From Mycobacteroides franklinii (GTDB lineage Bacteria; Actinomycetota; Actinomycetes; Mycobacteriales; Mycobacteriaceae): a DNA stretch of 64,000 nucleotides. The translations under genes and the position numbers were made by a program. This document shows, piece after piece, positions 54,145-63,491 of this stretch. Location of the stretch: the NCBI RefSeq assembly GCF_002013895.1, contig NZ_MAFQ01000001.1, positions 124,001 through 188,000 on the forward strand, written 5' to 3'. A model generated the notes under the pieces. The model saw nothing but the letters and a program-made list of their open reading frames with translations, made no database searches and was not told where the DNA came from. The stretch's first letter is position 1; every line of letters starts with the position of its first letter.

Positions 54145-55827
54145 CTAGACCGGCGTCAGCGGCAAGCGCAGCGCGCCGGGTGCGGACTCCGGAACGGTCG
54201 GACGGTTGGGCTGCACCGGGAAGACGCGCTTGTAGGGCGAGCCCAGCGCCGGCCGTGGATCGAGCTCACCCTTGTTGGGCCAGAACGCCATTGCGCGTTC
54301 GGCCTGGGCGGTAATGGTGAATGACGGATTCACCCCCAGGTTGGCCGAGATCGCCGAACCATCGGAGACATACAGCCCGGGATATCCGTAGACCCGTTGG
54401 TACGGATCGATCACGCCGGTCTCGGGAGAATCGCCGATAGGGCAGCCGCCGATGAAATGCGCCGTCAGCGGGATGTTCATCGAATCCAGGTGGGTGCTGC
54501 CCGCGTAGCCGTCGACCTTGTCGGCCATCCGCCGTGCGACGTCGTGCGCGACCGGGATCCAATCCGGGTTCGGTTCTCCCGAGCCCTGTTTGGTGGTCAT
54601 CTTCTTGCCGAACAGCCCGCGCTTGAGATAAGTGGTCAGCGAGTTGTCCAACGACTGCATCACCAGCACGATGATGGAGTGCTGCGCGGCGCGGTAGGGG
54701 AACATCGATCGGAACACCATGGCAGGGTGTCGCACGTTGGCCAGCCAGGTGCGCGCGAAACGCCACGGGCCGCCGTCAACCATGTTGGTGCCCAACATGC
54801 TCAGGAAGGTCGAGCCTTCCCCGTATCGGACCACCTCGACATGGGTGTTGGGTTCAGGGTGGATCGACGAGGTAATGGCGACGCCTTGCGAGAAGTCGTC
54901 GCGGGTGGGGGAATAGACGATGGGCACGGATTCGGAGTTGGTGCGTGTCTGTTCGCCCAGGCGATCCGACAGGTTGGGCAGTGACCCGGAATCCTTGAAT
55001 TTGTGCAGCAGCCGCTGTGTTCCCAGCGATGCCGCCGAGAACACCACATGCTGTGCGGTGAACGTGCGTTTCTTCTTGCGTACCAGCCGCCCGGTCTGTT
55101 TGGTGCTGACCACATAGCCCTCACGATCCTGAAGGGGCCGCACATCGAGCACCTCGGTCAGCGGATGTATTTCTGCGCCAGCGTGTTCCGCGAGGTACAG
55201 GTAGTTGGTCTCGGTGGTGTTCTTGGCGTTGTGCTTGCAGCCGGTCATACAGGCAGCACAGCCGATGCAGCCGGAGCGTTCGGGGCCGGCGCCGCCGAAG
55301 AACGGATCCGGCACGGTCTTGCCGGGCTCATCGCCGAAGAAGACGCCGACATTGGTGGGGTGGTAGGTGTCCTCGACGCCCAGGTCCTTGGCGACAGCGA
55401 GTAGCACCTCATCGGGTGGCGTGGTGTGCGGAGTCTGCGCGACTCCGAGCATCCGGCTGGCCTGGTCGTAATAGGGCGCCAGTTCGGACTTCCAGTCGGT
55501 GATGTGTGCCCATTGCTTGTCGGTGTAGAACTGCTCCAGCGGCTCGTACAGGGTGTTGCCGTAGATCAGCGATCCACCGCCCACTCCCACCGCGCTGGCA
55601 ATGAAGGTCTTGCCCAACACGGTAAGTCGCTGCGGTCCGAAGCACCCGAGCGCGGGTGCCCACATCGCCTTGCGAACGTGCCAGTTGTTCGGGGGAAAAT
55701 CCTCGCGTTTCCAGCGTTTTCCCATATCAAGTATGCCGACTCGGTAGCCCTTTTCGGTGAGGCGGAGGGCCGCAACGCTCCCACCGAAACCGGACCCGAT
55801 GACGACTACGTCGTAGTCATAGTCCAT
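54145..55827 (-). CDS. choD: Cholesterol oxidase-like GMC oxidoreductase (ChoD)
   Basis: 560 aa from ATG 55827. TAGGTT lies 7 nt upstream of that ATG, so a leaderless start there is preferred over TTG 55836. FAD-binding GSGFGG (11-16), GVGGGSLIYGNTLY and the C-terminal GMC motif are present. The segment GCIGCAACMTGCKHNAKNT carries four Cys, a feature of mycobacterial ChoD rather than of Streptomyces-type cholesterol oxidases. It is expected to oxidise a 3-hydroxysteroid or similar alcohol with FAD; direct cholesterol oxidase activity of ChoD is debated. Confidence 0.88.
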   Translation of the reverse strand: MDYDYDVVVIGSGFGGSVAALRLTEKGYRVGILDMGKRWKREDFPPNNWHVRKAMWAPALGCFGPQRLTVLGKTFIASAVGVGGGSLIYGNTLYEPLEQFYTDKQWAHITDWKSELAPYYDQASRMLGVAQTPHTTPPDEVLLAVAKDLGVEDTYHPTNVGVFFGDEPGKTVPDPFFGGAGPERSGCIGCAACMTGCKHNAKNTTETNYLYLAEHAGAEIHPLTEVLDVRPLQDREGYVVSTKQTGRLVRKKKRTFTAQHVVFSAASLGTQRLLHKFKDSGSLPNLSDRLGEQTRTNSESVPIVYSPTRDDFSQGVAITSSIHPEPNTHVEVVRYGEGSTFLSMLGTNMVDGGPWRFARTWLANVRHPAMVFRSMFPYRAAQHSIIVLVMQSLDNSLTTYLKRGLFGKKMTTKQGSGEPNPDWIPVAHDVARRMADKVDGYAGSTHLDSMNIPLTAHFIGGCPIGDSPETGVIDPYQRVYGYPGLYVSDGSAISANLGVNPSFTITAQAERAMAFWPNKGELDPRPALGSPYKRVFPVQPNRPTVPESAPGALRLPLTPV

Positions 55828-55868
55828 GGCGGTCAACCTACTGGTTGGTCGTGAGCTGTGGGGTGAAA

Positions 55869-56267
55869 TCAGCCTTGCGCTTGGGCTAACGCGGCGCGCA
55901 TCTTCTCGTGTAGCAGATTGATGGCCTGCAGCGGACGGACCATGACCTTGAACTCCACGATCTTTCCGGCATCGTCGCAGGTGATGATGTCGACTCCGTT
56001 GATGTACTTGCCGTCCACGGTCGCCTCGAACTCGAGTACCGCGGTGTTCCCGTCCAGGACTTCCTTGGTGTAGTGGAAGTTGTTATCGGGTCCGGCAAGC
56101 GTGGCGAAGGCTGCCAGCAAGTACATGGCGGTGATCTGCTTGCCCTGCTGTGGGGTGAACACCACGGGAGAGTAGAAGGCCGCATCCTCGGCCAGCAGGT
56201 CATTGAGCGCTTCCGGGTTGGCGCCGGAAATGATGCCGTGCCAGGTTTCAACCACGTTGTTGATCAT
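55869..56267 (-). CDS. SnoaL/NTF2-like protein
   Basis: 132 aa. A short helix (VVETWHGIISGANPEALNDLL) followed by curved beta strands with FEATVDGKYINGVDIITCDD fits the NTF2/SnoaL fold. Small binding or isomerase proteins of this type often sit beside steroid genes. It is 41 bp upstream of the ChoD-like gene on the same strand and may be co-transcribed. Function unknown. Confidence 0.72.
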   Translation of the reverse strand: MINNVVETWHGIISGANPEALNDLLAEDAAFYSPVVFTPQQGKQITAMYLLAAFATLAGPDNNFHYTKEVLDGNTAVLEFEATVDGKYINGVDIITCDDAGKIVEFKVMVRPLQAINLLHEKMRAALAQAQG

Positions 56268-56307
56268 GCGCCGAATATACCATTCGGTCTACTTAGCGCA
56301 AGGCGAC

Positions 56308-57240
56308 CTATAGCTTGCGCAGGCGCAGCCGGTTGATCGAGTGATCGGCATCCTTGCGCAGCACCAGCGTTGCGCGTGGCCGGGTCGGCAGGATGTTCTG
56401 CCGCAGGTTCGGCAGGTTGATCGAATGCCAAATCTCCTGTGCGGCAAGGGTTGCTTGCTTGTCGGACAGCTTGGCGTAATGGTGGAAGTGTGAGGACGGA
56501 TTCGCGAATGAGGTGGAGCGCATCGCCAGGAAGCGGGAGATGTACCACTGTTCGATGTCCTCGATGCGGGCATCCACGTAGATCGAGAAATCGAACAGAT
56601 CCGAGACCATGAGCGTGGGCCCGGTCTGCAGCACGTTAAGGCCCTCGAGAATCAAGATATCGGGTTGCTCCACAACGTGTTTCTCGTTCTTGATGATGTC
56701 GTAGAGAAGGTGCGAGTACACCGGCGCGGTGACCTCCCGTGCACCGGATTTGACCTCGGTGACGAACCGTAGCAGCGCACGTCTGTTGTAGCTCTCAGGA
56801 AAACCCTTGCGGTGCATGATGTTCCGCCGGGAGAGCTCGGCGTTGGGGTAGAGGAATCCGTCTGTGGTCACCAGGTCCACCCGGGGATGGTGGTCCCACC
56901 GGGCCAAGAGCGCTTGCAGCACACGGGCTGTCGTCGACTTGCCGACGGCAACGCTGCCCGCCACCCCGATGACAAAGGGAACCAGACGGTCCGGGTGCTG
57001 GTCTCCCAGGAACGTCGCCGTCGCGGCGAACAGCCGCTGCCGGGCGGCCACCTGGAGATGGATGAGACGGGCCAGCGGCAGATAGACCTCGGCGACCTCG
57101 GTCAGGTCGATCTGCTCGCCCAGGCCACGCAGGCCGATGAGCTCTTCTTCGGTAAGAACCAGCGGCGTGGATTTGCGCAGCGCGCGCCACTGTTTCCGGT
57201 CGAACTCCACGTAGGGGCTCGGCTCGCTCAGCCGCGGCAT
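56308..57240 (-). CDS. coaA: Type I pantothenate kinase
   Basis: 310 aa from ATG 57240 ([15 protein letters not shown], the usual N terminus); the frame extends to 57564 without homology. Walker [13 protein letters not shown] (92-103), TTDGFLYPN and the C-terminal [22 protein letters not shown] region are almost identical to M. tuberculosis CoaA. It phosphorylates pantothenate, the first step of CoA synthesis. Confidence 0.95.
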   Translation of the reverse strand: MPRLSEPSPYVEFDRKQWRALRKSTPLVLTEEELIGLRGLGEQIDLTEVAEVYLPLARLIHLQVAARQRLFAATATFLGDQHPDRLVPFVIGVAGSVAVGKSTTARVLQALLARWDHHPRVDLVTTDGFLYPNAELSRRNIMHRKGFPESYNRRALLRFVTEVKSGAREVTAPVYSHLLYDIIKNEKHVVEQPDILILEGLNVLQTGPTLMVSDLFDFSIYVDARIEDIEQWYISRFLAMRSTSFANPSSHFHHYAKLSDKQATLAAQEIWHSINLPNLRQNILPTRPRATLVLRKDADHSINRLRLRKL

Positions 57241-57325
57241 GGATGAGCCGCTCGCGCGAAGACCGACGACATGAAGGCAAGTCTTGCAGGAAGCATTCGT
57301 GAACGCGGCACTAGGGTTGTGTGAC

Positions 57326-58534
57326 ATGGGCGATAACGGCGAGTCGAAGAACAGTGTCGTCACCGAATATCTGCTGCTCGGGCTGCGATTTGACCGCATC
57401 GAAAGCGGATATGTCGACTCATTCACCGGTGATCCCGCGCTGCGGCGGCGTGTCGAGAACGAGCCCACCCCCAACCCCGCCGAACTCGCTCGCCAGGCCG
57501 GCGCGCTGCGGGCGGAGCTGGCGGCAAGCGACCTCGACGGGGCGCGCAAGGCCTTCATCGACACTCACCTGAAGGCACTGGCCTGTGCCGGGCGCAAGTT
57601 CGCCGGCGAAGACATCGGATTTGTCGACGAGGTGCATGACTACTTCGACGTGCGCATCGCCAAGGGGGATGAGGAAAATTACCGCCAAGCGCACCGTGCC
57701 TTGGAAGCCGTTCTGCCCGAAGGCGGTTCGCTGCTGGAACGCAAGACCGCCTACGACCGTCTCCAGGAGATCGATCCGAACCGGCTGCAGGAATGTGTGG
57801 ACGCCTTCTCCAGTGCGCTGCGCGACCGGGTGCGTGCCGACTTTCCGCTGCCGGACACCGAGACGGTCACGTACGAGGTTGTCAGCGACAAGCCGTGGTC
57901 GGGCTTCAACTACTACGAGGGCAACTATCGCTCGACGGTCGCCGTCAACTCCGACCTCAAGCAGTACCTGAACAACGTGCCCGCCCTGATCGCCCACGAG
58001 TCCTACCCGGGACACCACACCGAGCACTGCCGCAAGGAGGCCGGCCTGGTGCGAATCGGAGAACAAGCGGAGCAAACGATATTCCTGGTCAACACGCCGC
58101 AGTGCCTGATGGCAGAGGGGCTCGCCGACCTGGCGCTCTATGCGGCCGTCGGCGAGGACTGGGGCCTGTGGGCCCAAGAGATCTACGCCGACCTGGGGCT
58201 GCGCTTCGATGGCGAGCAGGCGCAGGCCATAGGGCGAGCGCGCGCCGGGCTGATCAACGTCAGACAGGACGCTGCGCTCATGCTTCACGACGAGCATCGC
58301 GATGCCGAGGAGGTCATCGCCTTCCTCAAACGCTGGCTGCTGGTGCCCGACGAGCGAGCCCGGCACATGCTCACATTCCTGTCCTCGCCGCTGTGGCGGG
58401 CGTACATCTCCACCTACGTCGAGGGCTATCAATTGTTGAAGGGATGGCTGGACCGTCGCCCGCCGGAGCAGTCACTGACGACCCGCTTCGGCAGGCTGCT
58501 CGATGAGCCCCTGGTGGCGTCCACCCTGGTGTAG
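57326..58534 (+). CDS. DUF885-like metallopeptidase
   Basis: 402 aa from ATG 57326, with TAGGGT (57312-57317) eight bases upstream. A helical protein with the zinc motif [11 protein letters not shown] near residue 220, in which HExxxGHH replaces the classic HExxH, as in DUF885 carboxypeptidase-like proteins, plus a downstream Glu ([10 protein letters not shown]) as likely third ligand. Cytoplasmic, substrate unknown. It is divergent from coaA by 85 bp. Confidence 0.75.
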   Translation: MGDNGESKNSVVTEYLLLGLRFDRIESGYVDSFTGDPALRRRVENEPTPNPAELARQAGALRAELAASDLDGARKAFIDTHLKALACAGRKFAGEDIGFVDEVHDYFDVRIAKGDEENYRQAHRALEAVLPEGGSLLERKTAYDRLQEIDPNRLQECVDAFSSALRDRVRADFPLPDTETVTYEVVSDKPWSGFNYYEGNYRSTVAVNSDLKQYLNNVPALIAHESYPGHHTEHCRKEAGLVRIGEQAEQTIFLVNTPQCLMAEGLADLALYAAVGEDWGLWAQEIYADLGLRFDGEQAQAIGRARAGLINVRQDAALMLHDEHRDAEEVIAFLKRWLLVPDERARHMLTFLSSPLWRAYISTYVEGYQLLKGWLDRRPPEQSLTTRFGRLLDEPLVASTLV

Positions 58535-58555
58535 CCGCCGACTAGGCTGATGGTC

Positions 58556-60013
58556 ATGACGACTTCAGCCTCCAGCGATATCGCGCAGGGTGCGCAGTAT
58601 GCCGAGACCGCCAGTGCCGCCTACCAGTCGGCCCTGCAGGTCATCGAGACCATCGAGCCGCGCATTGCGGACGCGACCCGCAAAGAGCTTGCCGACCAAC
58701 GCGATTCGCTCAAGCTGATCGCCAGTGAGAACTACGCCTCGCCTGCCGTGCTGCTCACCATGGGCACCTGGCTGTCGGACAAGTACGCCGAGGGCACCAT
58801 CGGTCACCGCTTCTACGCCGGTTGCCAGAACATCGACACCGTCGAGTCGTTGGCCGCCGAGCACGCCCGCGAGTTGTTCGGGGCGCCGTACGCGTACGCG
58901 CAACCGCACTCGGGTATCGACGCCAATCTCGTTGCCTACTGGGCAATCCTGGCTACCCGGGTGGAGGCGCCGGCGCTGGCGGAGAAGGGCGTGCGCAACG
59001 TCAACGACCTGTCCGAGACCGACTGGGAAGAGCTGCGCCACCAGTACGGCAATCAACGGCTCATGGGTATGTCGCTCGACACCGGCGGCCACCTGACCCA
59101 CGGCTTCCGCCCGAACATCTCGGGCAAGATGTTCCACCAGCGCAGCTACGGAACCGACCCGGAGACGGGCTTGCTGGACTACGACGCGCTGGCCGCGGCG
59201 GCCCGCGAGTTCAAGCCGCTGGTGTTGGTGGGTGGGTACTCGGCCTACCCGCGCCGGGTGAACTTCGCCAAGATGCGCGAGATCGCCGACGAGGTGGGCG
59301 CCACCCTGTTCGTGGACATGGCGCACTTCGCCGGCCTGGTGGCCGGAAAGGTGTTCACCGGCGACGAGGACCCGGTGCCGCACGCCCACATCACCACGAC
59401 CACCACCCACAAGTCGCTGCGCGGCCCGCGCGGCGGCCTGGTGCTCGCCACCGCCGAGTACTCCGATGCCGTCGACAAGGGCTGCCCGATGGTGCTGGGC
59501 GGGCCGCTGTCGCACGTGATGGCCGCCAAGGCCGTCGCCCTGGCCGAGGCACGCCAGCCCTCGTTCCAGGCGTACGCGCAGCGTGTCGCCGATAACGCCA
59601 AGTCGCTCGCCGAGGGTTTCCTCAAGCGCGGCGCACGCCTGGTCACCGGCGGCACCGACAACCACCTGGTGCTGCTGGACGTGCAGTCCTTCGGGCTCAC
59701 CGGGCGACAGGCCGAATCGGCACTGCTGGACGCGGGCGTCGTCACCAACCGCAACGCCATCCCGGCCGACCCCAACGGCGCCTGGTACACCAGCGGCATC
59801 CGCTTCGGCACCCCGGCACTCACCAGCCGCGGATTCAACGCCGATGAGTTCGACAAGGTGGCCGAGCTCGTCGTCGACGTGCTGTCCAACACCGAGGCCG
59901 ACGGCACCTCGAAGGCCAAGTACACGCTTGCCGACGGAGTCGCGGACCGGGTCAAGGCCGCCTCGGCTGAGCTGCTGGCGGCGAACCCGCTGTACCCGGG
60001 TTTGACTCTCTAG
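58556..60013 (+). CDS. glyA: Serine hydroxymethyltransferase, long form
   Basis: 485 aa from ATG 58556, 7 nt after TAGGCT (58543-58548); ATG 58550 is less likely. PLP-binding Lys286 in [25 protein letters not shown] and [11 protein letters not shown] are intact. It interconverts serine and glycine using tetrahydrofolate. Typical SHMTs are about 420-430 aa; this one has an N-terminal extension of about 25 residues and an insert near residues 130-170 (around the [13 protein letters not shown] stretch). Confidence 0.92.
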   Translation: MTTSASSDIAQGAQYAETASAAYQSALQVIETIEPRIADATRKELADQRDSLKLIASENYASPAVLLTMGTWLSDKYAEGTIGHRFYAGCQNIDTVESLAAEHARELFGAPYAYAQPHSGIDANLVAYWAILATRVEAPALAEKGVRNVNDLSETDWEELRHQYGNQRLMGMSLDTGGHLTHGFRPNISGKMFHQRSYGTDPETGLLDYDALAAAAREFKPLVLVGGYSAYPRRVNFAKMREIADEVGATLFVDMAHFAGLVAGKVFTGDEDPVPHAHITTTTTHKSLRGPRGGLVLATAEYSDAVDKGCPMVLGGPLSHVMAAKAVALAEARQPSFQAYAQRVADNAKSLAEGFLKRGARLVTGGTDNHLVLLDVQSFGLTGRQAESALLDAGVVTNRNAIPADPNGAWYTSGIRFGTPALTSRGFNADEFDKVAELVVDVLSNTEADGTSKAKYTLADGVADRVKAASAELLAANPLYPGLTL

Positions 60014-60025
60014 GGTCCAAAGTCA

Positions 60026-60093
60026 CCCCGCGAGCGAGCATTTAGCCCTACGATTTTCGGCGATTTCTGAGGGCTAAACGCCAGCTCGCGGGG
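60026..60093. repeat. 24-bp imperfect inverted repeat
   Basis: Arms 60026-60049 and 60070-60093 pair at 21 of 24 positions. The loop contains ATTTTCGGCGATTT, like the loops of the palindromes at 29429 and 30396, although the stems differ. It fills the gap between glyA and desA2 and may end the glyA transcript. Confidence 0.75.
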
Positions 60094-60142
60094 GTTGGCG
60101 CGGCGATTTCACATTTTTCTCTCACCGAGTTACTGTTACCGC

Positions 60143-60949
60143 ATGGCACAGAAACCTGTACCCAATGCGCTGACTCTCGAGCTGACGGATGTCGTCGCCG
60201 AGAACATCGATCGCCACCGCGACACCGCGGAGCTTTGGTACTCCCATGAGCACGTCCCCTACGACGAGGGCGAGAACTTCGCCTTCCTGGGTGGACGCGA
60301 CTGGGAACCCTCTGACGTCAAGCTGCCCAAGGCCGTGGTCGACGCCATTCAGATTCTGTTGATCACCAAGGACAACCTGGCGGGTTACCACCGCGAGATG
60401 GTCGAGCATTTCTCGCTGGAGATCATCCCGTGGGCGGACTTCATCGGGCGCTGGACCGCCGAGGAGAACCTGCATGCCATCGCGCTGCGCGAGTTCCTCG
60501 TGGTGACCCGCAACGCCGACCCCAATGCCGACGAAGACACCCGGCTGGCGCATGTCATGAAGGGCTACCGGGCCGACTCGTACAGCCAGATCGAGACGCT
60601 GGTGTTCAACGCGTTCTTCGAGCAGATGCATGCGGTGTTCGTCCAGAACCTGGCCGCGCAGACCGACGACTCCGTGCTCAAGGGCCTGCTCGCCAACATC
60701 GAGAAGGACGAGCGCCGCCACGAGCAGATCTTCAGCAACATCGTGCTCGAATGCCTGCGTCTGCACCCTGAGGACACCATCGCGGCCATCAAGGCCCGCG
60801 CCGCGGAGCTGAAGGTCATCGGCGCTGATATCGACGGTTACGAGGACAAGATCGCCACCGTGGCCGAGGCCGGAATCATCGACGAGGGCACCGTGCAGGC
60901 CGTGGTGCGCGAACTCACCGACAAGTGGGGCGTCACCGAGCGGCTCTAA
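60143..60949 (+). CDS. desA2: Acyl-ACP desaturase DesA2-like
   Basis: 268 aa from ATG 60143; TACTGT (60131-60136) is 6 nt upstream, so leaderless. The four-helix ferritin-like fold shows di-iron motifs EENLH (107-111) and DERRH (189-193) in place of the usual ExxH pairs. M. tuberculosis DesA2 (Rv1094) is structurally a desaturase with altered metal and electron-transfer features and unknown substrate. The protein is about 7 residues shorter than that homologue. Confidence 0.88.
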   Translation: MAQKPVPNALTLELTDVVAENIDRHRDTAELWYSHEHVPYDEGENFAFLGGRDWEPSDVKLPKAVVDAIQILLITKDNLAGYHREMVEHFSLEIIPWADFIGRWTAEENLHAIALREFLVVTRNADPNADEDTRLAHVMKGYRADSYSQIETLVFNAFFEQMHAVFVQNLAAQTDDSVLKGLLANIEKDERRHEQIFSNIVLECLRLHPEDTIAAIKARAAELKVIGADIDGYEDKIATVAEAGIIDEGTVQAVVRELTDKWGVTERL

Positions 60950-60957
60950 AGCTTCGC

Positions 60958-61012
60958 CGAGTGTCGCCCTCTGCGGGGGCGCTTGTGTACTCGTGTGACA
61001 ACTCGACACTCG
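60958..61012. terminator. Inverted repeat after desA2
   Basis: CGAGTGTCG (60958-60966) pairs with CGACACTCG (61004-61012), with weaker pairing inside. Likely a transcript-end structure for desA2; no U tract. Confidence 0.45.
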
Positions 61013-61099
61013 CGCGAAATGCGCGTTAACCCGGTGTTAGTCAACACGCTTGATTCGGTGCGCGGCATCTGTGGGTAGGTGCGAGTAGCGTCAAAAGCG

Positions 61100-61267
61100 A
61101 TGGCTAGCGACATGCTTTGCTATCCGGGAGGTACTGATCGTGGCGAGAGCGACAGGACCGGCCCCGGTCCTGATGTGGACGGTCTCATGAGGCGTCCACA
61201 CACGGTACCGACCGCGTCCACGACAGATCGCGTGTGGTGCCGCACGGATGTCAGGAGCGCTCGGTGA
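61100..61267 (+). CDS. phoAT: Putative PhoAT antitoxin
   Basis: 55 aa from ATG 61100 (GTG 61079 or ATG 61112 are alternatives). TAGCGT (61086-61091) is 8 nt upstream. The stop overlaps the phoH2 start as GTGA, which couples translation. Mycobacterial phoH2 genes are reported to be preceded by a short overlapping antitoxin gene, phoAT. The peptide ([12 protein letters not shown], then Arg/Asp-rich) shows no recognisable domain. The call rests on position, overlap and promoter. Confidence 0.58.
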   Translation: MASDMLCYPGGTDRGESDRTGPGPDVDGLMRRPHTVPTASTTDRVWCRTDVRSAR

Positions 61268-62589
61268 CTGCTTCAATGAACCCTGGGACAATCCGTACCT
61301 ATGTGCTCGACACCTCGGTGTTGTTGTCCGACCCTTGGGCCACAAACCGATTCGCCGAACATGAGGTAGTGATCCCGTTGGTGGTGATCAGCGAGCTGGA
61401 AGGCAAGCGTCACCATCACGAGCTGGGTTGGTTCGCCCGCACTGCGTTGCGGATGCTCGACGATCTGCGGCTAGAGTACGGCCGTCTAGATCAGTCCATT
61501 CCTGTTGGGACACAAGGTGGTTCGCTGCATGTCGAGTTGAACCACACCGATCCCTCGGTGCTGCCGGTGGGCTTCCGCACCGACTCCAACGACTCCCGGA
61601 TCTTGGCGTGCGCGCTCAACCTCGCCGCCGAGGGCAAGCTGGTTACGTTGGTGAGCAAGGACATTCCATTGCGCGTCAAGGCGGGCGCGGTGGGATTGGC
61701 TGCGGACGAGTACCGGGCGCAGGACGTGGTGAACTCGGGCTGGACCGGTATGGCTGAGCTGGACACCACCGCCGAAGTCATCGACTCACTCTTCGAGTCC
61801 GGTGAGGCCGATCTGGAGTCGGCGCGCGATCTACCGTGCCACACCGGAATCCGTCTCCTGGGTGGAACCTCGAGCGCTCTGGGTCGCGTCAACGCGGACA
61901 AGCAGGTGCAGTTGGTGCGCGGTGACCGTGAGGTATTCGGATTGCGCGGCCGGTCCGCGGAACAGCGTGTGGCACTGGATATCTTGCTCGACGAGTCGGT
62001 CGGCATCGTCTCCCTCGGCGGCAAGGCCGGTACCGGTAAGTCGGCGCTGGCGCTGTGCGCCGGACTCGAAGCGGTGCTGGAGCGGCGCAGTCACCGCAAG
62101 GTCGTGGTGTTCCGTCCGCTGTACGCCGTGGGCGGCCAGGAACTGGGCTACCTGCCGGGCAGTGAGAGCGAGAAGATGGGCCCGTGGGCGCAGGCCGTCT
62201 TCGACACTCTCGAAGGGCTGGCGTCACCCGCAGTCATCGAAGAGGTACTCGCGCGGGGCATGCTCGAGGTGCTCCCGCTGACGCACATTCGCGGTCGGTC
62301 CCTGCACGACTCCTTTGTGATCGTGGACGAGGCGCAGTCCCTGGAGCGCAACGTGCTCCTGACGGTGCTGTCGCGACTGGGTACCGGCTCCCGAGTGGTG
62401 CTGACACACGATGTGGCGCAGCGCGACAACCTGCGTGTCGGTCGTCACGACGGCGTGGCCGCGGTGATCGAGAAGCTCAAGGGGCATCCGCTGTTCGCGC
62501 ACGTCACGCTGGTGCGCAGCGAGCGCTCACCCATCGCAGCGCTGGTCACCGAGATGCTGGAGGAGTTCGGCCCCGGGCTCTCCGCGTAA
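61264..62589 (+). CDS. phoH2: PIN-PhoH protein PhoH2 (RNA helicase/RNase toxin)
   Basis: 441 aa from GTG 61264, with AGGAG seven bases upstream. The N-terminal PIN nuclease domain (about 1-135) has [12 protein letters not shown] and acidic metal ligands including Asp16 and the DSNDSR segment. The C-terminal PhoH ATPase has Walker [10 protein letters not shown] (252-260) and Walker B FVIVDEAQ. The fused enzyme unwinds and cuts RNA and acts as a toxin balanced by PhoAT. It is the Rv1095 counterpart. Confidence 0.93.
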   Translation: MTASMNPGTIRTYVLDTSVLLSDPWATNRFAEHEVVIPLVVISELEGKRHHHELGWFARTALRMLDDLRLEYGRLDQSIPVGTQGGSLHVELNHTDPSVLPVGFRTDSNDSRILACALNLAAEGKLVTLVSKDIPLRVKAGAVGLAADEYRAQDVVNSGWTGMAELDTTAEVIDSLFESGEADLESARDLPCHTGIRLLGGTSSALGRVNADKQVQLVRGDREVFGLRGRSAEQRVALDILLDESVGIVSLGGKAGTGKSALALCAGLEAVLERRSHRKVVVFRPLYAVGGQELGYLPGSESEKMGPWAQAVFDTLEGLASPAVIEEVLARGMLEVLPLTHIRGRSLHDSFVIVDEAQSLERNVLLTVLSRLGTGSRVVLTHDVAQRDNLRVGRHDGVAAVIEKLKGHPLFAHVTLVRSERSPIAALVTEMLEEFGPGLSA

Positions 62590-62622
62590 TGCCGGTATGA
62601 ACCGGCTACTACGCTGTTGAGC

Positions 62623-63489
62623 GTGCTATCAAAGCGTGACGTCTTTCGTTGGACGATGGTCGCGGCCGCGGTGGGAAGTCTGATCGCGGCCGCGATCGTC
62701 GTCACCGATAAGCAGCGCGCCTTCGCCGAGCCGGTGGACTGCCAGCGAGAGAAGTGTGTTGCGCTGACATTCGACGACGGCCCCAGCCCGTTCACCGACC
62801 GGCTACTGGCCATCCTGCGAGCCAACGGCGCGCACTCCACCTTTTTCGAAATCGGCAACAAGGTTCAGCGTGATCCGGCAGGCGCCAAGCGGGTGGTGGA
62901 CGCCGGGATGGAGCTCGGCAGTCATACTTGGGAACACCCCAACATGACGACGGTCCCACCGGAGGCAATCGCGGGTCAGCTGAGCAAGGCCAGCGACGCC
63001 ATCGAAGCGGCCACCGGACAGCGTCCCAAGCTGTTCCGCACCGCCGGCGGCCTGATCAACGACCAGGTGCTCGCCGAGGCCAAGAAGCAAGGCCTGGCCG
63101 ACATCAACTGGGATGTCATCCCATTCGACTGGGCCAACGATTCGAACACCGACGCCTCCCGGGCGATCCTGATGTCACAGATCAAGCCGGGATCGGTGGT
63201 GCTTTTCCACGACACCTATTCGAGCACAGTCGATCTGGTTGAGCAGTTCTTACCGGTGCTGACGGCCAACGGCTACCACGCGGTGACCGTCACGCAGATG
63301 CTCGGCCCACGCGAACCCGGCACCAGCTACGGCAGCAGGGAAAACGGTCCGCCGGTCAACCTCCTGAAAGATATTCCGGCATCGGAGATTCCGCCGTTGC
63401 CGAACACTCCGTCGCCGCTGCCCGCCACCAATATCCCCATCACCGACCTGCCCAATCAGGGTGCGGGCGGGCCGACTGTCGGGCAGTAG
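62623..63489 (+). CDS. Secreted polysaccharide deacetylase (NodB family)
   Basis: 288 aa. GTG 62623 is 7 nt after TACGCT (62610-62615), so a leaderless start is preferred over TTG 62617. A signal anchor (about residues 10-28) precedes the NodB domain: TFDDGPS (49-55), SHTWEH (100-105) with zinc His, and RTAGG. The C-terminal tail (about 240-288) is Pro-rich. It removes N- or O-acetyl groups from cell-wall glycans; Rv1096, its homologue, is a peptidoglycan N-deacetylase. Confidence 0.9.
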   Translation: MLSKRDVFRWTMVAAAVGSLIAAAIVVTDKQRAFAEPVDCQREKCVALTFDDGPSPFTDRLLAILRANGAHSTFFEIGNKVQRDPAGAKRVVDAGMELGSHTWEHPNMTTVPPEAIAGQLSKASDAIEAATGQRPKLFRTAGGLINDQVLAEAKKQGLADINWDVIPFDWANDSNTDASRAILMSQIKPGSVVLFHDTYSSTVDLVEQFLPVLTANGYHAVTVTQMLGPREPGTSYGSRENGPPVNLLKDIPASEIPPLPNTPSPLPATNIPITDLPNQGAGGPTVGQ

Positions 63490-63491
63490 GG

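Noticed and set aside
57419..58432. Minus-strand frame of about 337 codons
   Set aside because: Antisense to the metallopeptidase gene, which carries an intact zinc motif.
58565..59665. Minus-strand frame of about 366 codons
   Set aside because: Antisense to glyA; composition is typical of GC-driven shadows.
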